Assembly (NCBI RefSeq): GCF_020165855.1
Contig: NZ_JAIUFY010000005.1
Location: forward strand, 1,033,403-1,097,402
Direction: 5' to 3'
Length of the DNA: 64,000 nucleotides
Source: Celeribacter litoreus
GTDB taxonomy: Bacteria; Pseudomonadota; Alphaproteobacteria; Rhodobacterales; Rhodobacteraceae
The first letter of the stretch is position 1; each line of letters starts with the position of its first letter. Shown here piece by piece: positions 23,727-32,753 of the stretch. The position numbers and the translations under genes are program-made. The notes beneath the pieces are model-generated. The model saw nothing but the letters and a program-made list of their open reading frames with translations, was not told where the DNA came from and searched no databases.

Positions 23727-24692
23727 ATGACATCCGAAAACAAAAATCCCGCGATTCTCATTTCCTCAGCTTCGTTCGATGACGGGGAGTTGGCGCGGAT
23801 TGAGACGGTTGGAGAGACGATTCACGCGGCGACTGCAGAGGACCGTGCCGCATTGCCCGAAGAAGTGCGCCGCAAAGTTCGGGCAATCGCGAATAAGGGG
23901 CATCGCCCCATTGATGGTGCGCAGATGGACCTCTTTCCCAATCTGGAGATCATTTCCCAGTTCGGTGTCGGGTATGACGCGATTGATGTGGCGGCTGCAA
24001 CCGAGCGCGGTATTCGCGTAACCAACACGCCGGATGTGCTCAACGAAGACGTCGCCGATCTGGCTCTCGCGATGATGCTTGCGTGGTCCCGAGAAATCGT
24101 CCGCGGGGATGCCTGGGTTCGTGAGGGCACATGGGCGTCAGGGCGTGAGTTGCCGCTCAACAGGAAAATGTCGGGGGCGACTGTCGGAATCGCTGGCATG
24201 GGGCGTATCGGGCGCGCCATCGCAGACCGGTGTGCCGCGTTCGGGATGAAAGTGCACTATACCTCGCGTAGCGCAAAGGACACGCCTGCGGATTGGACCT
24301 ATCACGGAGAGAATGTGGTCGCGCTCGCGGATGCTGTCGAGTGGCTCGTGGTGGCTGTGGTCGGTGGCGAAAAGACGAAGGGCTATGTGTCAAAAGAGGC
24401 CATCTCCGCGGTTGGTCCGCGTGGCGTCGTGATCAACATCGCGCGCGGAACATGTATTGACGAGGAGGCGCTCATCGCTGCGCTTGAAGCGGGAGAGATT
24501 GCGGGCGCGGGGCTAGACGTCTTCTACAACGAACCAAACGTCGATCCGCGATTGATCGCGCTGCCGAACGTGCTCTTGCAACCGCACCAAGCGTCCTCAA
24601 CTGTTGAGACCCGCCGCGACATGAGCATCGCGCAATGTGCCAACCTGACGGCGTATTTTGAGGGGACGCCGCTCCCGACACCGGTCAATTGA
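23727..24692 (+). CDS. D-isomer-specific 2-hydroxyacid dehydrogenase (GhrB/hydroxypyruvate reductase-like)
   Basis: A 321-residue NAD(P)-dependent dehydrogenase. Rossmann motif GMGRIGRAIADR (about 153-164). Catalytic residues are visible: Arg in NIARGTCID (near 236), Glu in VFYNEP (near 270) and His in QPHQASS (near 290). VGYDAIDVAAATERGI and TPDVLNEDVADLA are typical of the family. It probably interconverts glyoxylate or hydroxypyruvate with glycolate or glycerate in the cytosol; exact specificity is open. The stop is followed after about 100 bases by a lipoprotein gene. Confidence 0.87.
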   Translation: MTSENKNPAILISSASFDDGELARIETVGETIHAATAEDRAALPEEVRRKVRAIANKGHRPIDGAQMDLFPNLEIISQFGVGYDAIDVAAATERGIRVTNTPDVLNEDVADLALAMMLAWSREIVRGDAWVREGTWASGRELPLNRKMSGATVGIAGMGRIGRAIADRCAAFGMKVHYTSRSAKDTPADWTYHGENVVALADAVEWLVVAVVGGEKTKGYVSKEAISAVGPRGVVINIARGTCIDEEALIAALEAGEIAGAGLDVFYNEPNVDPRLIALPNVLLQPHQASSTVETRRDMSIAQCANLTAYFEGTPLPTPVN

Positions 24693-24790
24693 ACGGGAGT
24701 GGATGCAGAAATGCTTTACGTGACGGCGGTTTATCTTACATGGATAGGGGACGTGCTCCGGTGATGAATGACGCGAAAGGGAATTTTCGG

Positions 24791-25063
24791 ATGAGATATG
24801 CTTGGATTTTGGGCGGCTGTTTTGCGCTCGCGGGGTGTGCTGCCCCCATGACGCAGGACGGGTATCTAAAAGAAGTTCCTGAAAGTGTCGTGTCATTGGC
24901 GGACCCGTCGCAAGATCTCACCGTTGTTCAGCTCAACCCTACGGACAACTGTTTCTGGTATCAGCATCGCGGACCGGTGGAAACGACGATGCTGCCATTG
25001 CGTACGACGTCAGGCCGCCCGATCTGTGCACAATCGCCCGGAGTGCTTGAAACAGCGATGTAA
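24791..25063 (+). CDS. Small lipoprotein, unknown function
   Basis: A 90-residue protein; ATG at 24791 was chosen because the signal peptide starts there (MRYAWILGGCFALAGC) and AAGGGA lies upstream. LAGC is a lipobox, so it should be lipidated at Cys16 and anchored in the envelope. The mature part is about 75 residues with two later cysteines (near 55 and 79) that may form a disulfide. I recognise no family beyond that; similar small lipoproteins are common in Rhodobacterales. Confidence 0.7.
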   Translation: MRYAWILGGCFALAGCAAPMTQDGYLKEVPESVVSLADPSQDLTVVQLNPTDNCFWYQHRGPVETTMLPLRTTSGRPICAQSPGVLETAM

Positions 25064-25070
25064 GGGGTCG

Positions 25071-25092
25071 GGGCGCGCCTTGTCGCGCGCCC
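25071..25092. terminator. GC-rich hairpin between convergent genes
   Basis: GGGCGCGC and GCGCGCCC form a perfect 8-bp stem with loop CTTGTC, between the lipoprotein stop (25063) and the L,D-transpeptidase stop (25099). There is no clear T-tract, so termination is inferred from position. Confidence 0.55.
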
Positions 25093-25098
25093 GTTCAC

Positions 25099-25758
25099 TC
25101 AGCTTTGCGCCGTGACGTAGTTCTCTGCGGGATAGAGATGAGCCGTCGCGCCTGTATTCACACGATCATAGAGATCGATGACATGGGCCATCACCATCCG
25201 CACGCATCCGGAACTCGCACGCGTTCCGATTGAGCGCGGGTAGGGCGTTCCGTGAATGCGCAGGTATGTGTCACGGTTGCCGACGTAGAGATACAGCGCG
25301 CGGGAGCCGAGCGCATTGCGCGGACCCGGAGGCATCCCGTCGGCGTATTTCTCATAAACCTCGGGTTCGCGGGCGATCATCGCAGCCGTTGGGGTCCATG
25401 ACGGCCACTTGGCTTTGCGGTTGATAGTGTATGTGCCGGGCTCATAAAGACCATCGCGCCCGATCGCCACGCCATAGCGCATTGCAGTGCCACCTTCTTC
25501 GATCAGGTAAAGATAGCGGGCCACGGCATCGACGTGAATATCGCCGGGAATGAGTCCCGAATTCGCCTCGACGCGGCGCGGAAGGAAGCGGTCGTGGAGG
25601 CCCCACGGATTCGTTGTTCTGATATCAAACGCGGCTGGTGTGACCTGTGCGTCCCACCGATCCCAATCGCTTTTGGTGGCTGCCATCGCAGGGAGGCCAA
25701 CTGCGGTTGTCGAGAACAACGCGGTGGATGTCCGGATAAAGTGTCTTCTCGTTAGCAT
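25099..25758 (-). CDS. L,D-transpeptidase (YkuD family)
   Basis: A 219-residue periplasmic enzyme. ATG at 25758 (MLTRRHFIRTSTALFS) is preceded by GAAAGG; the N-terminus has a twin-arginine-like RRHFIR and a hydrophobic stretch ending in AMAA. The YkuD catalytic motif is present: H in IHGTPYPRSIG (near 172), then SSGCVRM with the nucleophile Cys near 187. It cross-links peptidoglycan (3-3 links) or attaches protein to it. It converges on the lipoprotein gene; no functional link is evident. Confidence 0.9.
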   Translation of the reverse strand: MLTRRHFIRTSTALFSTTAVGLPAMAATKSDWDRWDAQVTPAAFDIRTTNPWGLHDRFLPRRVEANSGLIPGDIHVDAVARYLYLIEEGGTAMRYGVAIGRDGLYEPGTYTINRKAKWPSWTPTAAMIAREPEVYEKYADGMPPGPRNALGSRALYLYVGNRDTYLRIHGTPYPRSIGTRASSGCVRMVMAHVIDLYDRVNTGATAHLYPAENYVTAQS

Positions 25759-25897
25759 GTCGGACCTTTCAACGCATGGGGTCATTCATATCTGGGACAA
25801 AGCCCTCGGAAATCAAATCTATTAGAGATGAAGCTAAGGTGAAAAGCGACGCACAAACGCGTGTTCGAGGCTGCGTCGCTGTCCACAAGGCCCGGCC

Positions 25898-26323
25898 TTA
25901 GTCGAGCGGCGGGCCGGTAAAGGTCATGTTGAACTTCTCACCTTCCTCTATGACTTTCGGCATGTCCTCGGGGATTTTGCACTGATCTTTGGCCATGGCG
26001 GCAAAGAACCCTTCAAATCCACCCGGAGTTAGAATGACGAGGTGCCGGCAGGGCTCTTCGCTGACGACTTTGAATGTGTGTTCTGTGCCGCGCGGAATGA
26101 ACGCCGTTTCGCCAGCCTTCACGATGGTCTCCTCGCCTGCGATCCAGACCTTGCACGCGCCTGTGAGGATCACGAAGGCCTCGTCCTCGTTGTGATGGAT
26201 GTGACGCGGCGGGCCGCTTTGGGGCGGAGAGGTGCTGTCGACGATGGACATGGCGCCGCCGCTGCCTTCGGGGCTGAGAATTGTTTTGTAGCTGGTGCCG
26301 AGCCATTCAAGCGTTTCTGGCAT
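25898..26323 (-). CDS. Cupin-domain protein
   Basis: A 141-residue single-domain cupin. Motif 1 is PPRHIHHNEDEAFVILTG (about 37-54), with three His and one Glu as probable metal ligands; motif 2 follows as PRGTEHTFKV. It may be an oxygenase, isomerase or binding protein; nothing in the neighbourhood identifies a substrate. It ends about 110 bases from the transpeptidase gene. Confidence 0.82.
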   Translation of the reverse strand: MPETLEWLGTSYKTILSPEGSGGAMSIVDSTSPPQSGPPRHIHHNEDEAFVILTGACKVWIAGEETIVKAGETAFIPRGTEHTFKVVSEEPCRHLVILTPGGFEGFFAAMAKDQCKIPEDMPKVIEEGEKFNMTFTGPPLD

Positions 26324-26481
26324 AGGGTCCTCCCGTGTCTCTTTTCATTTTGAAAATTGATATGCGTTTATTTTCGCCACCCTCTGACGGAGTGGTTTCA
26401 GATATTCGGTCAGAGAGGTGACCTCGCGTCAATAGTCAGGTGGGGGGAAGGTTTCGCGCCATGTCCCCGTTTCTGAAAAGG

Positions 26482-26511
26482 AAACGCCCGCTCGGGCGGG
26501 AGCGGGCGTTT
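26482..26511 (-). terminator. Rho-independent terminator of the PFOR operon
   Basis: AAACGCCCGCT pairs perfectly with AGCGGGCGTTT over 11 bp with an 8-base loop; read on the minus strand a T-rich stretch follows. It lies 26 bases beyond the PFOR stop codon (26537). Confidence 0.85.
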
Positions 26512-26536
26512 GTGTCGTCCTTGTCTGTTGCATGGT

Positions 26537-29500
26537 CTAGAAAGAGCCGGTTCCCATCACGCGGCTCGGGTCTGGCCCTTTCTCCATCTCCGCGAACTCC
26601 TCGTAGGTGCGGTATTTGTCGAGGATACCGTCCTGCGCCATTTTCAGAAGTTCGGCGGCCTCCTCGGGGCGCGTCTGGCTCAGTTGCCTGTAGCGCAATT
26701 CCCCATAGGCGTAGTCCTTGAACGGCAGGGACGGGCGTGGACTGTCGAGCATGAAGGGCGGTGTGCCCGTGCCGTGCAGCGCCGGATCATAGCGCAGGAG
26801 TGGCCAGTAGCCCGATTTCACCGCTTTGCCCTGTTGATCGAGGCCTTTCGACATGTCGATCCCGTGCGCGATGCAGTGACTATAGGCGAGGATGATCGAG
26901 GGACCGTCCCACGCCTCGGCTTCGCGGAAAGCGCGGAGCGTTTGCTGCGGATTCGCGCCGAGTGCGACCTGCGCCACGTAGACGTTGCCATAGGCGATTG
27001 CTTGGAGCGCCATATCCTTGCGGTTGGTGCGTTTGCCTGCGGCGGCGAATTTGGCGATGGCGCCGAGCGGCGTGGCTTTGGAGGCCTGACCGCCGGTGTT
27101 GGAGTAGACTTCTGTGTCCATCACGAGGATATTGACGTTCCGGCCCGAGGCGAGGACGTGGTCCAGCCCTCCATAGCCAATATCATAGGCCCAGCCGTCA
27201 CCGCCCACGAGCCAGATCGCCCGTTTGACGAGGTGATCGCAGAGGGAGAGAAGGTGGTCGGTATCTGCGGAACGCGGGAGCGAGAGGAGCTTTGTCTTAA
27301 GCTGTCCCACACGCTCGCGCTGTCTGCGGATTTCTGACTCGCGGACCTGCGGTGCAGTGAGAATGGCCTCGACCAAGTTCTCGCCGACCTCTGGGGCCAG
27401 CTTGCGGAGAAGGTCTTGTGCGAGAGCCGTCTGTTTGTCTGCCGCGAGACGGAAGCCGAGGCCAAACTCTGCGTTGTCCTCAAAGAGAGAGTTCGCCCAT
27501 GCAGGCCCGCGTCCTTCTGCGTTTCTCGTCCACGGTGTCACAGGCAGGTTGCCGCCGTAGATCGACGAACACCCTGTGGCATTGGCGACCATAAGGCGAT
27601 CCCCGAAGAGTTGGCTTAGAAGCTTCACATAGGGGGTCTCGCCACAGCCCGCGCAAGCGCCGGGGAACTCAAAGAGCGGCTCGAGGAATTGCACGCCCCG
27701 CACATTCGCGAAATCGACGCGGGAGCGGTCATTCACGGGCAGGCTCTCGAAGAAGGCGATGTTCTCGCGTTCTTTCTCCGGCAGATCGGCTTTCGGATGC
27801 AGGTTGATGGCTTTCTGTGTCGGGTCGGACTCCGATACTGCGGGACAGGCTTCGACACAGAGACTGCAACCCGTGCAGTCCTCCAAATAGAACTCCAGCG
27901 CGAATTCCGCCCCCGGATAGCCCCGCGCATTGACCGGCGCGTGTTTGAAGCCCTCGGGTGCACCGTCGAGCAACTCTTCATCGAAATACTTCGCGCGGAT
28001 CACAGAGTGCGGGCAGACGAAGGAACACTGGCCGCACTGGATACAGTCCTCCGCGATCCAAACCGGCACATCCTCCGCGACATTGCGTTTCTCCCACGCA
28101 GCCGTGCCAGAGGGGAAGGTACCGTCAACAGGGAGGGCGGAGACAGGGATATCGTCACCCAGACCTGCCATCATCTTCGCCGTCACGTCGCGCACGAAGT
28201 CGGGCGCATCCTGCGGAACGAGGGAGGGACGTTCGATGATACTTGTTGGCTCGGAGGGGACCGCAATCTCGTGGAGACCCGCAAGCGCTCCATCCACAGC
28301 CGCAAAGTTCATATCGACAACGGCCTGACCCTTCTTCTGATAGGTCTTTTTGATTGCTGCTTTGATTTTCGCGATGGCGTCGTCGCGGGGGAGGACATTT
28401 GAGAGCGCAAAGAAACAGGTTTGCAGGATCGTGTTCGTCCGCGCCCCGAGGCCAACCGCGCGGGCGGCCTGAGAAGCGTCGATCACGTAAAATTTGAGGT
28501 CCTTGTCTATGATCGACTGCTGAACGGAGCGCGGGAGACGGTCCCATGTGGCTTCTGGACCATAAGGGGAGTTGAGAAGGAACGTCGCGCCTTTTGCAGC
28601 CAACTTGAGCACATCCATCTTCATCAGGAAGTGGAACTGGTGACAGGCGACGAAGTTCGCGGAGTGGATCAGATAGGGGGCTTCGATCGGCTCGGGGCCG
28701 AACCGCAGATGGCTTTCCGTCACCGCGCCGGATTTGTGGCTGTCATAGACAAAGTAGCCCTGCGCATAGTGACCAGGTTCATCGGCGATGATCTTCACCG
28801 AGTTCTTGTTGGCCCCGACCGTGCCGTCTGCGCCGAGGCCATAGAACACGGCACGGACCACGTTGTCTTTTTCGATGTCATAGGTCTGGTCGACGGCCAG
28901 AGAGGTGTGGGACACGTCGTCCGTGATGCCAACGGTAAAGCCCGTTTTGGGGGTCTCTTTAGCGAGGTTGTCGAAGACGGCTTTGACCTGTGCGGGAGTG
29001 AAGTCTTTGGACGACAGGCCATACCGCCCGCCAATCACACGCGGCATTGTCGCCCTCGCACCCGTCGCAAAGGCCTCTGACAATGCGGAGACCACATCGA
29101 GATACATCGTTTCCCCCGTCGTGCCAGGTTCTTTGGAACGGTCGAGAACAGCGATTTTCGAGACACTTTCGGGAAGGACGGCGAGCAGGTGTTTGACGGA
29201 GAAGGGGCGATAGAGACGGACAATGATGAGGCCGATCTTCTCGCCTTTCGCGACGAGGTCCTCGACGGTGGCTTTGATCACTTCGACACCGGACCCCATG
29301 GCGATCACCACCCGTTCGGCATCAGGGACGCCGACATAGTCGAACGGTTGGTAATGGCGGCCTGTCATTGCACCGAGCTTTTCCATTTCCTCGGCCACGA
29401 TATCAGGCACGGCGGCATAGAACGGGTTGGACGCCTCGCGCCCTTGGAAGAACACGTCAGGGTTCTGCGCGGTGCCGCGAATAAACGGGTTTTCGGGCGA

Positions 29501-30154
29501 CAATGCCCGCTTGCGATGGGCGCGGACCAGATCATCGTCAATCATCGCACGGATTTGCGCATCGGGAATGAGCGTCGCTGTGTTCACCTCATGCGAGGTG
29601 CGGAACCCGTCGAAGAAATGCATGAACGGAATGCGGGCGCGGAGCGTGGCGGCGTGGGACACGAGCGCGAGATCGTGGGCTTCCTGCACGGACGCGGAGG
29701 CCAGCATCGCGAACCCTGTGGAGCGCGCGGCCATGACGTCCGAGTGGTCGCCAAAGATCGAAAGCGCATGGGTCGCCAAGGCGCGTGCGGCGACGTGGAA
29801 CACCGTCGGCGTCAGTTCCCCAGCGATTTTAAACATATTAGGCAACATGAGCATGAGGCCCTGAGACGCGGTGAAGGTCGTCGTCAACGCCCCCGCTTGA
29901 AGGCTGCCGTGCACGGTGCCGGCAGCGCCCGCCTCTGATTGCATTTCCTGAATGACCGGTTGATCGCCCCAAATGTTTTTGACACCTGCGGCGGTCCAGT
30001 CATCAGCGAGTTCTGCCATCGGTGAGGACGGTGTGATCGGATAGATCGAACACACCTCATTCACGCGGTAGGCAATATGGGCGACCGCTGTGTTGCCGTC
30101 GAGCGTGGCTTGCACGGGCGCATTCGCCGGATTGTTTTGGCCGTGATCAAGCAT
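26537..30154 (-). CDS. nifJ: Pyruvate:ferredoxin (flavodoxin) oxidoreductase
   Basis: A 1205-residue single-chain PFOR, the normal length. Domains: N-terminal domain I (YPITPSSPMAE near 39-49), domain II, the gamma domain (GLGADGTVGANKNSVKII near 441-458), two ferredoxin-type clusters (CIQCGQCSFVC near 703 and CTGCSLCVEAC near 760), a proximal cluster region CAGCGETPYVK, and the C-terminal thiamine-diphosphate site GDGWAYDIGYGG with DTEVYSNTGGQ. It converts pyruvate, CoA and oxidised ferredoxin to acetyl-CoA, CO2 and reduced ferredoxin in the cytosol. It overlaps the GltD-like gene upstream by 8 bases and is preceded, at the operon head, by an FNR box, implying low-oxygen expression. Confidence 0.93.
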   Translation of the reverse strand: MLDHGQNNPANAPVQATLDGNTAVAHIAYRVNEVCSIYPITPSSPMAELADDWTAAGVKNIWGDQPVIQEMQSEAGAAGTVHGSLQAGALTTTFTASQGLMLMLPNMFKIAGELTPTVFHVAARALATHALSIFGDHSDVMAARSTGFAMLASASVQEAHDLALVSHAATLRARIPFMHFFDGFRTSHEVNTATLIPDAQIRAMIDDDLVRAHRKRALSPENPFIRGTAQNPDVFFQGREASNPFYAAVPDIVAEEMEKLGAMTGRHYQPFDYVGVPDAERVVIAMGSGVEVIKATVEDLVAKGEKIGLIIVRLYRPFSVKHLLAVLPESVSKIAVLDRSKEPGTTGETMYLDVVSALSEAFATGARATMPRVIGGRYGLSSKDFTPAQVKAVFDNLAKETPKTGFTVGITDDVSHTSLAVDQTYDIEKDNVVRAVFYGLGADGTVGANKNSVKIIADEPGHYAQGYFVYDSHKSGAVTESHLRFGPEPIEAPYLIHSANFVACHQFHFLMKMDVLKLAAKGATFLLNSPYGPEATWDRLPRSVQQSIIDKDLKFYVIDASQAARAVGLGARTNTILQTCFFALSNVLPRDDAIAKIKAAIKKTYQKKGQAVVDMNFAAVDGALAGLHEIAVPSEPTSIIERPSLVPQDAPDFVRDVTAKMMAGLGDDIPVSALPVDGTFPSGTAAWEKRNVAEDVPVWIAEDCIQCGQCSFVCPHSVIRAKYFDEELLDGAPEGFKHAPVNARGYPGAEFALEFYLEDCTGCSLCVEACPAVSESDPTQKAINLHPKADLPEKERENIAFFESLPVNDRSRVDFANVRGVQFLEPLFEFPGACAGCGETPYVKLLSQLFGDRLMVANATGCSSIYGGNLPVTPWTRNAEGRGPAWANSLFEDNAEFGLGFRLAADKQTALAQDLLRKLAPEVGENLVEAILTAPQVRESEIRRQRERVGQLKTKLLSLPRSADTDHLLSLCDHLVKRAIWLVGGDGWAYDIGYGGLDHVLASGRNVNILVMDTEVYSNTGGQASKATPLGAIAKFAAAGKRTNRKDMALQAIAYGNVYVAQVALGANPQQTLRAFREAEAWDGPSIILAYSHCIAHGIDMSKGLDQQGKAVKSGYWPLLRYDPALHGTGTPPFMLDSPRPSLPFKDYAYGELRYRQLSQTRPEEAAELLKMAQDGILDKYRTYEEFAEMEKGPDPSRVMGTGSF

Positions 30155-31808
30155 GGGAAACCTCCGGGATCATCTCGAGCGCGTGGCAGGGGCATTGGTC
30201 GAAACAGGACTGGCAGCCGGTGCATTTGGCGGCGTCGATGGTGTAGCCGTTGCCTGCGCCGTTCTTCTGGATCGCGTCCTCAGGGCAGGCGGCGTAGCAG
30301 TTGTCGCATTCGTAACAAGACCCGCAGGAATAGCAGCGCGAGGCCTCATAGCGGGCTTCTTTCTCGGTGAGGCCGAGCAGGACTTCGTCAAAGCTCGCTT
30401 CGCGTCGGACCTTTGCGATAGAGGCCTGTTCCTTCGGGTCCACATCCGAGTAGACGGGCAGGTGGAGCATATCGGCGGTCACGAGGGCGGGCGGTTCATC
30501 TGCCTCATAAGTCCGCCCGTCGAGCCACGCGTCGATGTGACGGGCGGCAAGCTTGCCGTGTCCCGTGGCGATTGTGACGCTCTGCTGGTCGGGCACCATG
30601 TCGCCGCCCGCGAAGACGCCTTCACAGCCGGTCATCCGGTTCTCTCCGACCTCCACCGTCCCATTCCAGCTAAACGTTAGGCCCGGCACGGATTGCAAGA
30701 AACTGCTGTCGGTTTCCTGACCGAGCGCGAGGACGACCGCATCGGCGGCGAGGGTCTCGAATTCTCCCGTCGGCTTGGCGCGTCCGTTCGCGTCGATCTC
30801 CATCCGCTCGACCTTGAGCGCGTCGCCCTCGATCTCTTTGATCGAGGTGAGCCATTTGATTTTGACACCCTCGGCCATGGCCTCGTCCGCTTCGAACTCA
30901 TGTGCGGGCATGTGCTCGCGGTCGCGGCGATAGACGATGAGGGTCTCTGTCGCTCCGAGGCGCTTGGCGGTGCGGGCGGCGTCCATGGCGGTATTGCCGC
31001 CGCCGTAAACAACGACCCGACGACCGAGAAGAGGGGCATCGCCTTTCGAGGCCTCGGAGAGCAGGGTCACGGCATTGAGGATTTTCGGCGCTTCCTTCGC
31101 GGGGATATCAACATGTTTGCCCGCACCTGCGCCGATGGCGAGATAGACGGCGTCGAAACCGCCCGCCGTTTTCTCCGCCATCAGATCGGTAACTTTGTGG
31201 TTCAGCGTGATCTTCACGCCGAGCGCCTCAATTCGCGCGACGTCGTGGGCTAGCTCCGCGCGGGGCATCCGGTACGCCGGAATGCCGAAATGCATCATAC
31301 CGCCTGCGATGGGGCCTGCTTCACGGATTTCGACACTGTGGCCCAACCGGGCGAGGTGATAGGCGCAGGACATGCCGGATGGACCGGCCCCCACGACGAG
31401 CACCTTTTTGCCGGAGGGAGGCTGGGTTGCGGTGAAGGTCCAGCCTTTTTCATTTGCCATGTCGCCAAGGAACCGTTCCACCGCATGGATGGACACAGAG
31501 GCGTCAACCTCCCCACGGTTACAGCCTCCTTCGCAGGGGTGATAACAGACGCGACCGTGCACGGCGGGCATCGGGTTCTCAGCGGTCAGGATTTCCCACG
31601 CGGTCCGGTAATCTCCGTCTAATGCAGCCGCGAGCCATTCGCGGATGTTTTCCCCCGCCGGACAGGCCGCAGCGCAGGGTGGGGTGAGGGTGACATAGCT
31701 CGGGATTTGGCTGCGGATCGGACCTGTGCCTGCGGTCTTCGTCTGGTCAACGAGCGGCGTAAAATCGGCGCGTTTGGTGCCTTTTGAGGTATTCGCGGAG
31801 TTGGGCAT
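30147..31808 (-). CDS. GltD-like NAD(P)H:ferredoxin oxidoreductase with C-terminal ferredoxin domain
   Basis: A 553-residue flavoprotein. The N-terminal GltD region has PPCAAACPAGENI and CYHPCEGGC cysteine clusters (near 44 and 88-96). The FAD site is VGAGPSGMS (near 139) and the NAD(P)H site YGGGNTAMDAA (near 270). From about residue 492 two further clusters occur: CYSCGSCYECDNCYAAC and CTGCQSCFDQC. It resembles the beta subunit of glutamate synthase-like/NfnB enzymes joined to a ferredoxin, and would pass electrons between PFOR-reduced ferredoxin and NADP+. It is the first gene of the PFOR operon (8-base overlap). Confidence 0.88.
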   Translation of the reverse strand: MPNSANTSKGTKRADFTPLVDQTKTAGTGPIRSQIPSYVTLTPPCAAACPAGENIREWLAAALDGDYRTAWEILTAENPMPAVHGRVCYHPCEGGCNRGEVDASVSIHAVERFLGDMANEKGWTFTATQPPSGKKVLVVGAGPSGMSCAYHLARLGHSVEIREAGPIAGGMMHFGIPAYRMPRAELAHDVARIEALGVKITLNHKVTDLMAEKTAGGFDAVYLAIGAGAGKHVDIPAKEAPKILNAVTLLSEASKGDAPLLGRRVVVYGGGNTAMDAARTAKRLGATETLIVYRRDREHMPAHEFEADEAMAEGVKIKWLTSIKEIEGDALKVERMEIDANGRAKPTGEFETLAADAVVLALGQETDSSFLQSVPGLTFSWNGTVEVGENRMTGCEGVFAGGDMVPDQQSVTIATGHGKLAARHIDAWLDGRTYEADEPPALVTADMLHLPVYSDVDPKEQASIAKVRREASFDEVLLGLTEKEARYEASRCYSCGSCYECDNCYAACPEDAIQKNGAGNGYTIDAAKCTGCQSCFDQCPCHALEMIPEVSHA

Positions 31809-31866
31809 GGCGAGGCTTTCTCATCCTGAGGTTGATGCACCATGGCGGGGAAAAGGGCTTTGGGCG

Positions 31867-31880
31867 TTGATATACATCAA
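31867..31880 (-). promoter_or_regulatory. Perfect FNR/FnrL-type binding site
   Basis: TTGAT-ATAC-ATCAA matches the FNR consensus TTGAT-N4-ATCAA at all ten defined bases. Its centre is about 65 bases before the start of the GltD-like/PFOR operon, a distance compatible with class II activation if the leader is short. It implies induction of PFOR at low oxygen by FnrL or a related CRP/FNR protein. Confidence 0.8.
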
Positions 31881-32038
31881 GGATTGCGCATGTGAGATTT
31901 GCCTCGCAACGCTATGATTTTCAGTGTGTTTCTTTTGAAATTTTCTGAGGTTCAGGATTGGCTCGACTGAGGGCCTTGATCGATTGTTGCTCTGTCTGGT
32001 GCCGCCGGACATCATCTTTACTTCTGGCTCGAAATTAG

Positions 32039-32058
32039 ATAAATGACTGGTCAGTTAT
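32039..32058. promoter_or_regulatory. Palindromic candidate operator before the tetR-hlyD-ABC operon
   Basis: ATAA-A-TGAC-TG-GTCA-G-TTAT: 9-base arms with one mismatch, about 33 bases before the tetR start. It overlaps the probable promoter, the usual place for TetR autoregulation; binding by the adjacent regulator is inferred. Confidence 0.6.
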
Positions 32059-32090
32059 TTATTTTGGGCGCGACTCATCCGAGGTGCAAC

Positions 32091-32753
32091 ATGTCCGACG
32101 AGACAGCCGATTCAGGTCAAACTCCGGAGCCGAAATTCCGCCGCCGCAAAGAGGCGCGGCCGGATGAAATTCTCGATGCGGCGTTATCTTTGTTCGTCGA
32201 GAAGAGTTTCGCCGGAACGCGGGTCGAAGACATCGCCCGCCGTGCAGGGGTCTCGAAAGGGGCGGTTTATCTCTACTTCCCCTCGAAAGACGCCATCGCG
32301 GCCGCCCTCGTCGATCGGGCCGTCGGGGGCATGGCGGATGAGGTCATCGCCGCGATCCGTGCTCACACCGGAGATCCGCGCCCGTTGATCCGCCGTTTGG
32401 CCGGACTGATTGCAGCGGGGATCGGTGATGAAAAGATTCTCGCAGTGCCGAAATTCATCATCCATGAAGCCAACAGCCAGCCGCAACTTGCGAAGATTTA
32501 CGCGGATCGGGTGTTGTCCCGTCTCCTTCCCGAACTCTCGGCGCTCTTCGGGCGCGCCATGGATGAGGGGCATATCCGACGCCTCGATCCCGAGATGCTC
32601 ACGCGGTCTCTCATCGGGCCGATATTCGTTCATATGCTTCTGGCTGAGGTCTTCGGCATTACCCCTGAACAAGGGCTTGATCTCAACGGATTGTTTGAAA
32701 CGCATCTGAGTGTCTTCTTTGCAGGCCTCGATCCGGAAAAAGGAGTGTCCTGA
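32091..32753 (+). CDS. TetR-family transcriptional regulator
   Basis: A 220-residue repressor. ATG at 32091 (MSDETADSGQ) has GAGG 6 bases upstream and was preferred over a frame start 48 bases earlier that lies inside the candidate operator. The DNA-binding helix-turn-helix is near residues 25-65 (VEDIARRAGVSKGAVYLYFP). The C-terminal part resembles the TetR_C domain of efflux regulators. It is followed, with a one-base TGATG overlap, by an exporter operon and probably represses it until a toxic ligand binds. Confidence 0.9.
   Translation: MSDETADSGQTPEPKFRRRKEARPDEILDAALSLFVEKSFAGTRVEDIARRAGVSKGAVYLYFPSKDAIAAALVDRAVGGMADEVIAAIRAHTGDPRPLIRRLAGLIAAGIGDEKILAVPKFIIHEANSQPQLAKIYADRVLSRLLPELSALFGRAMDEGHIRRLDPEMLTRSLIGPIFVHMLLAEVFGITPEQGLDLNGLFETHLSVFFAGLDPEKGVS

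Noticed and set aside
26537..30154. Nitrogen fixation context for the nifJ-like gene
   Set aside because: No other nif genes occur; the neighbour is a GltD-like flavoprotein and the site upstream is FNR-type, not NifA-type.
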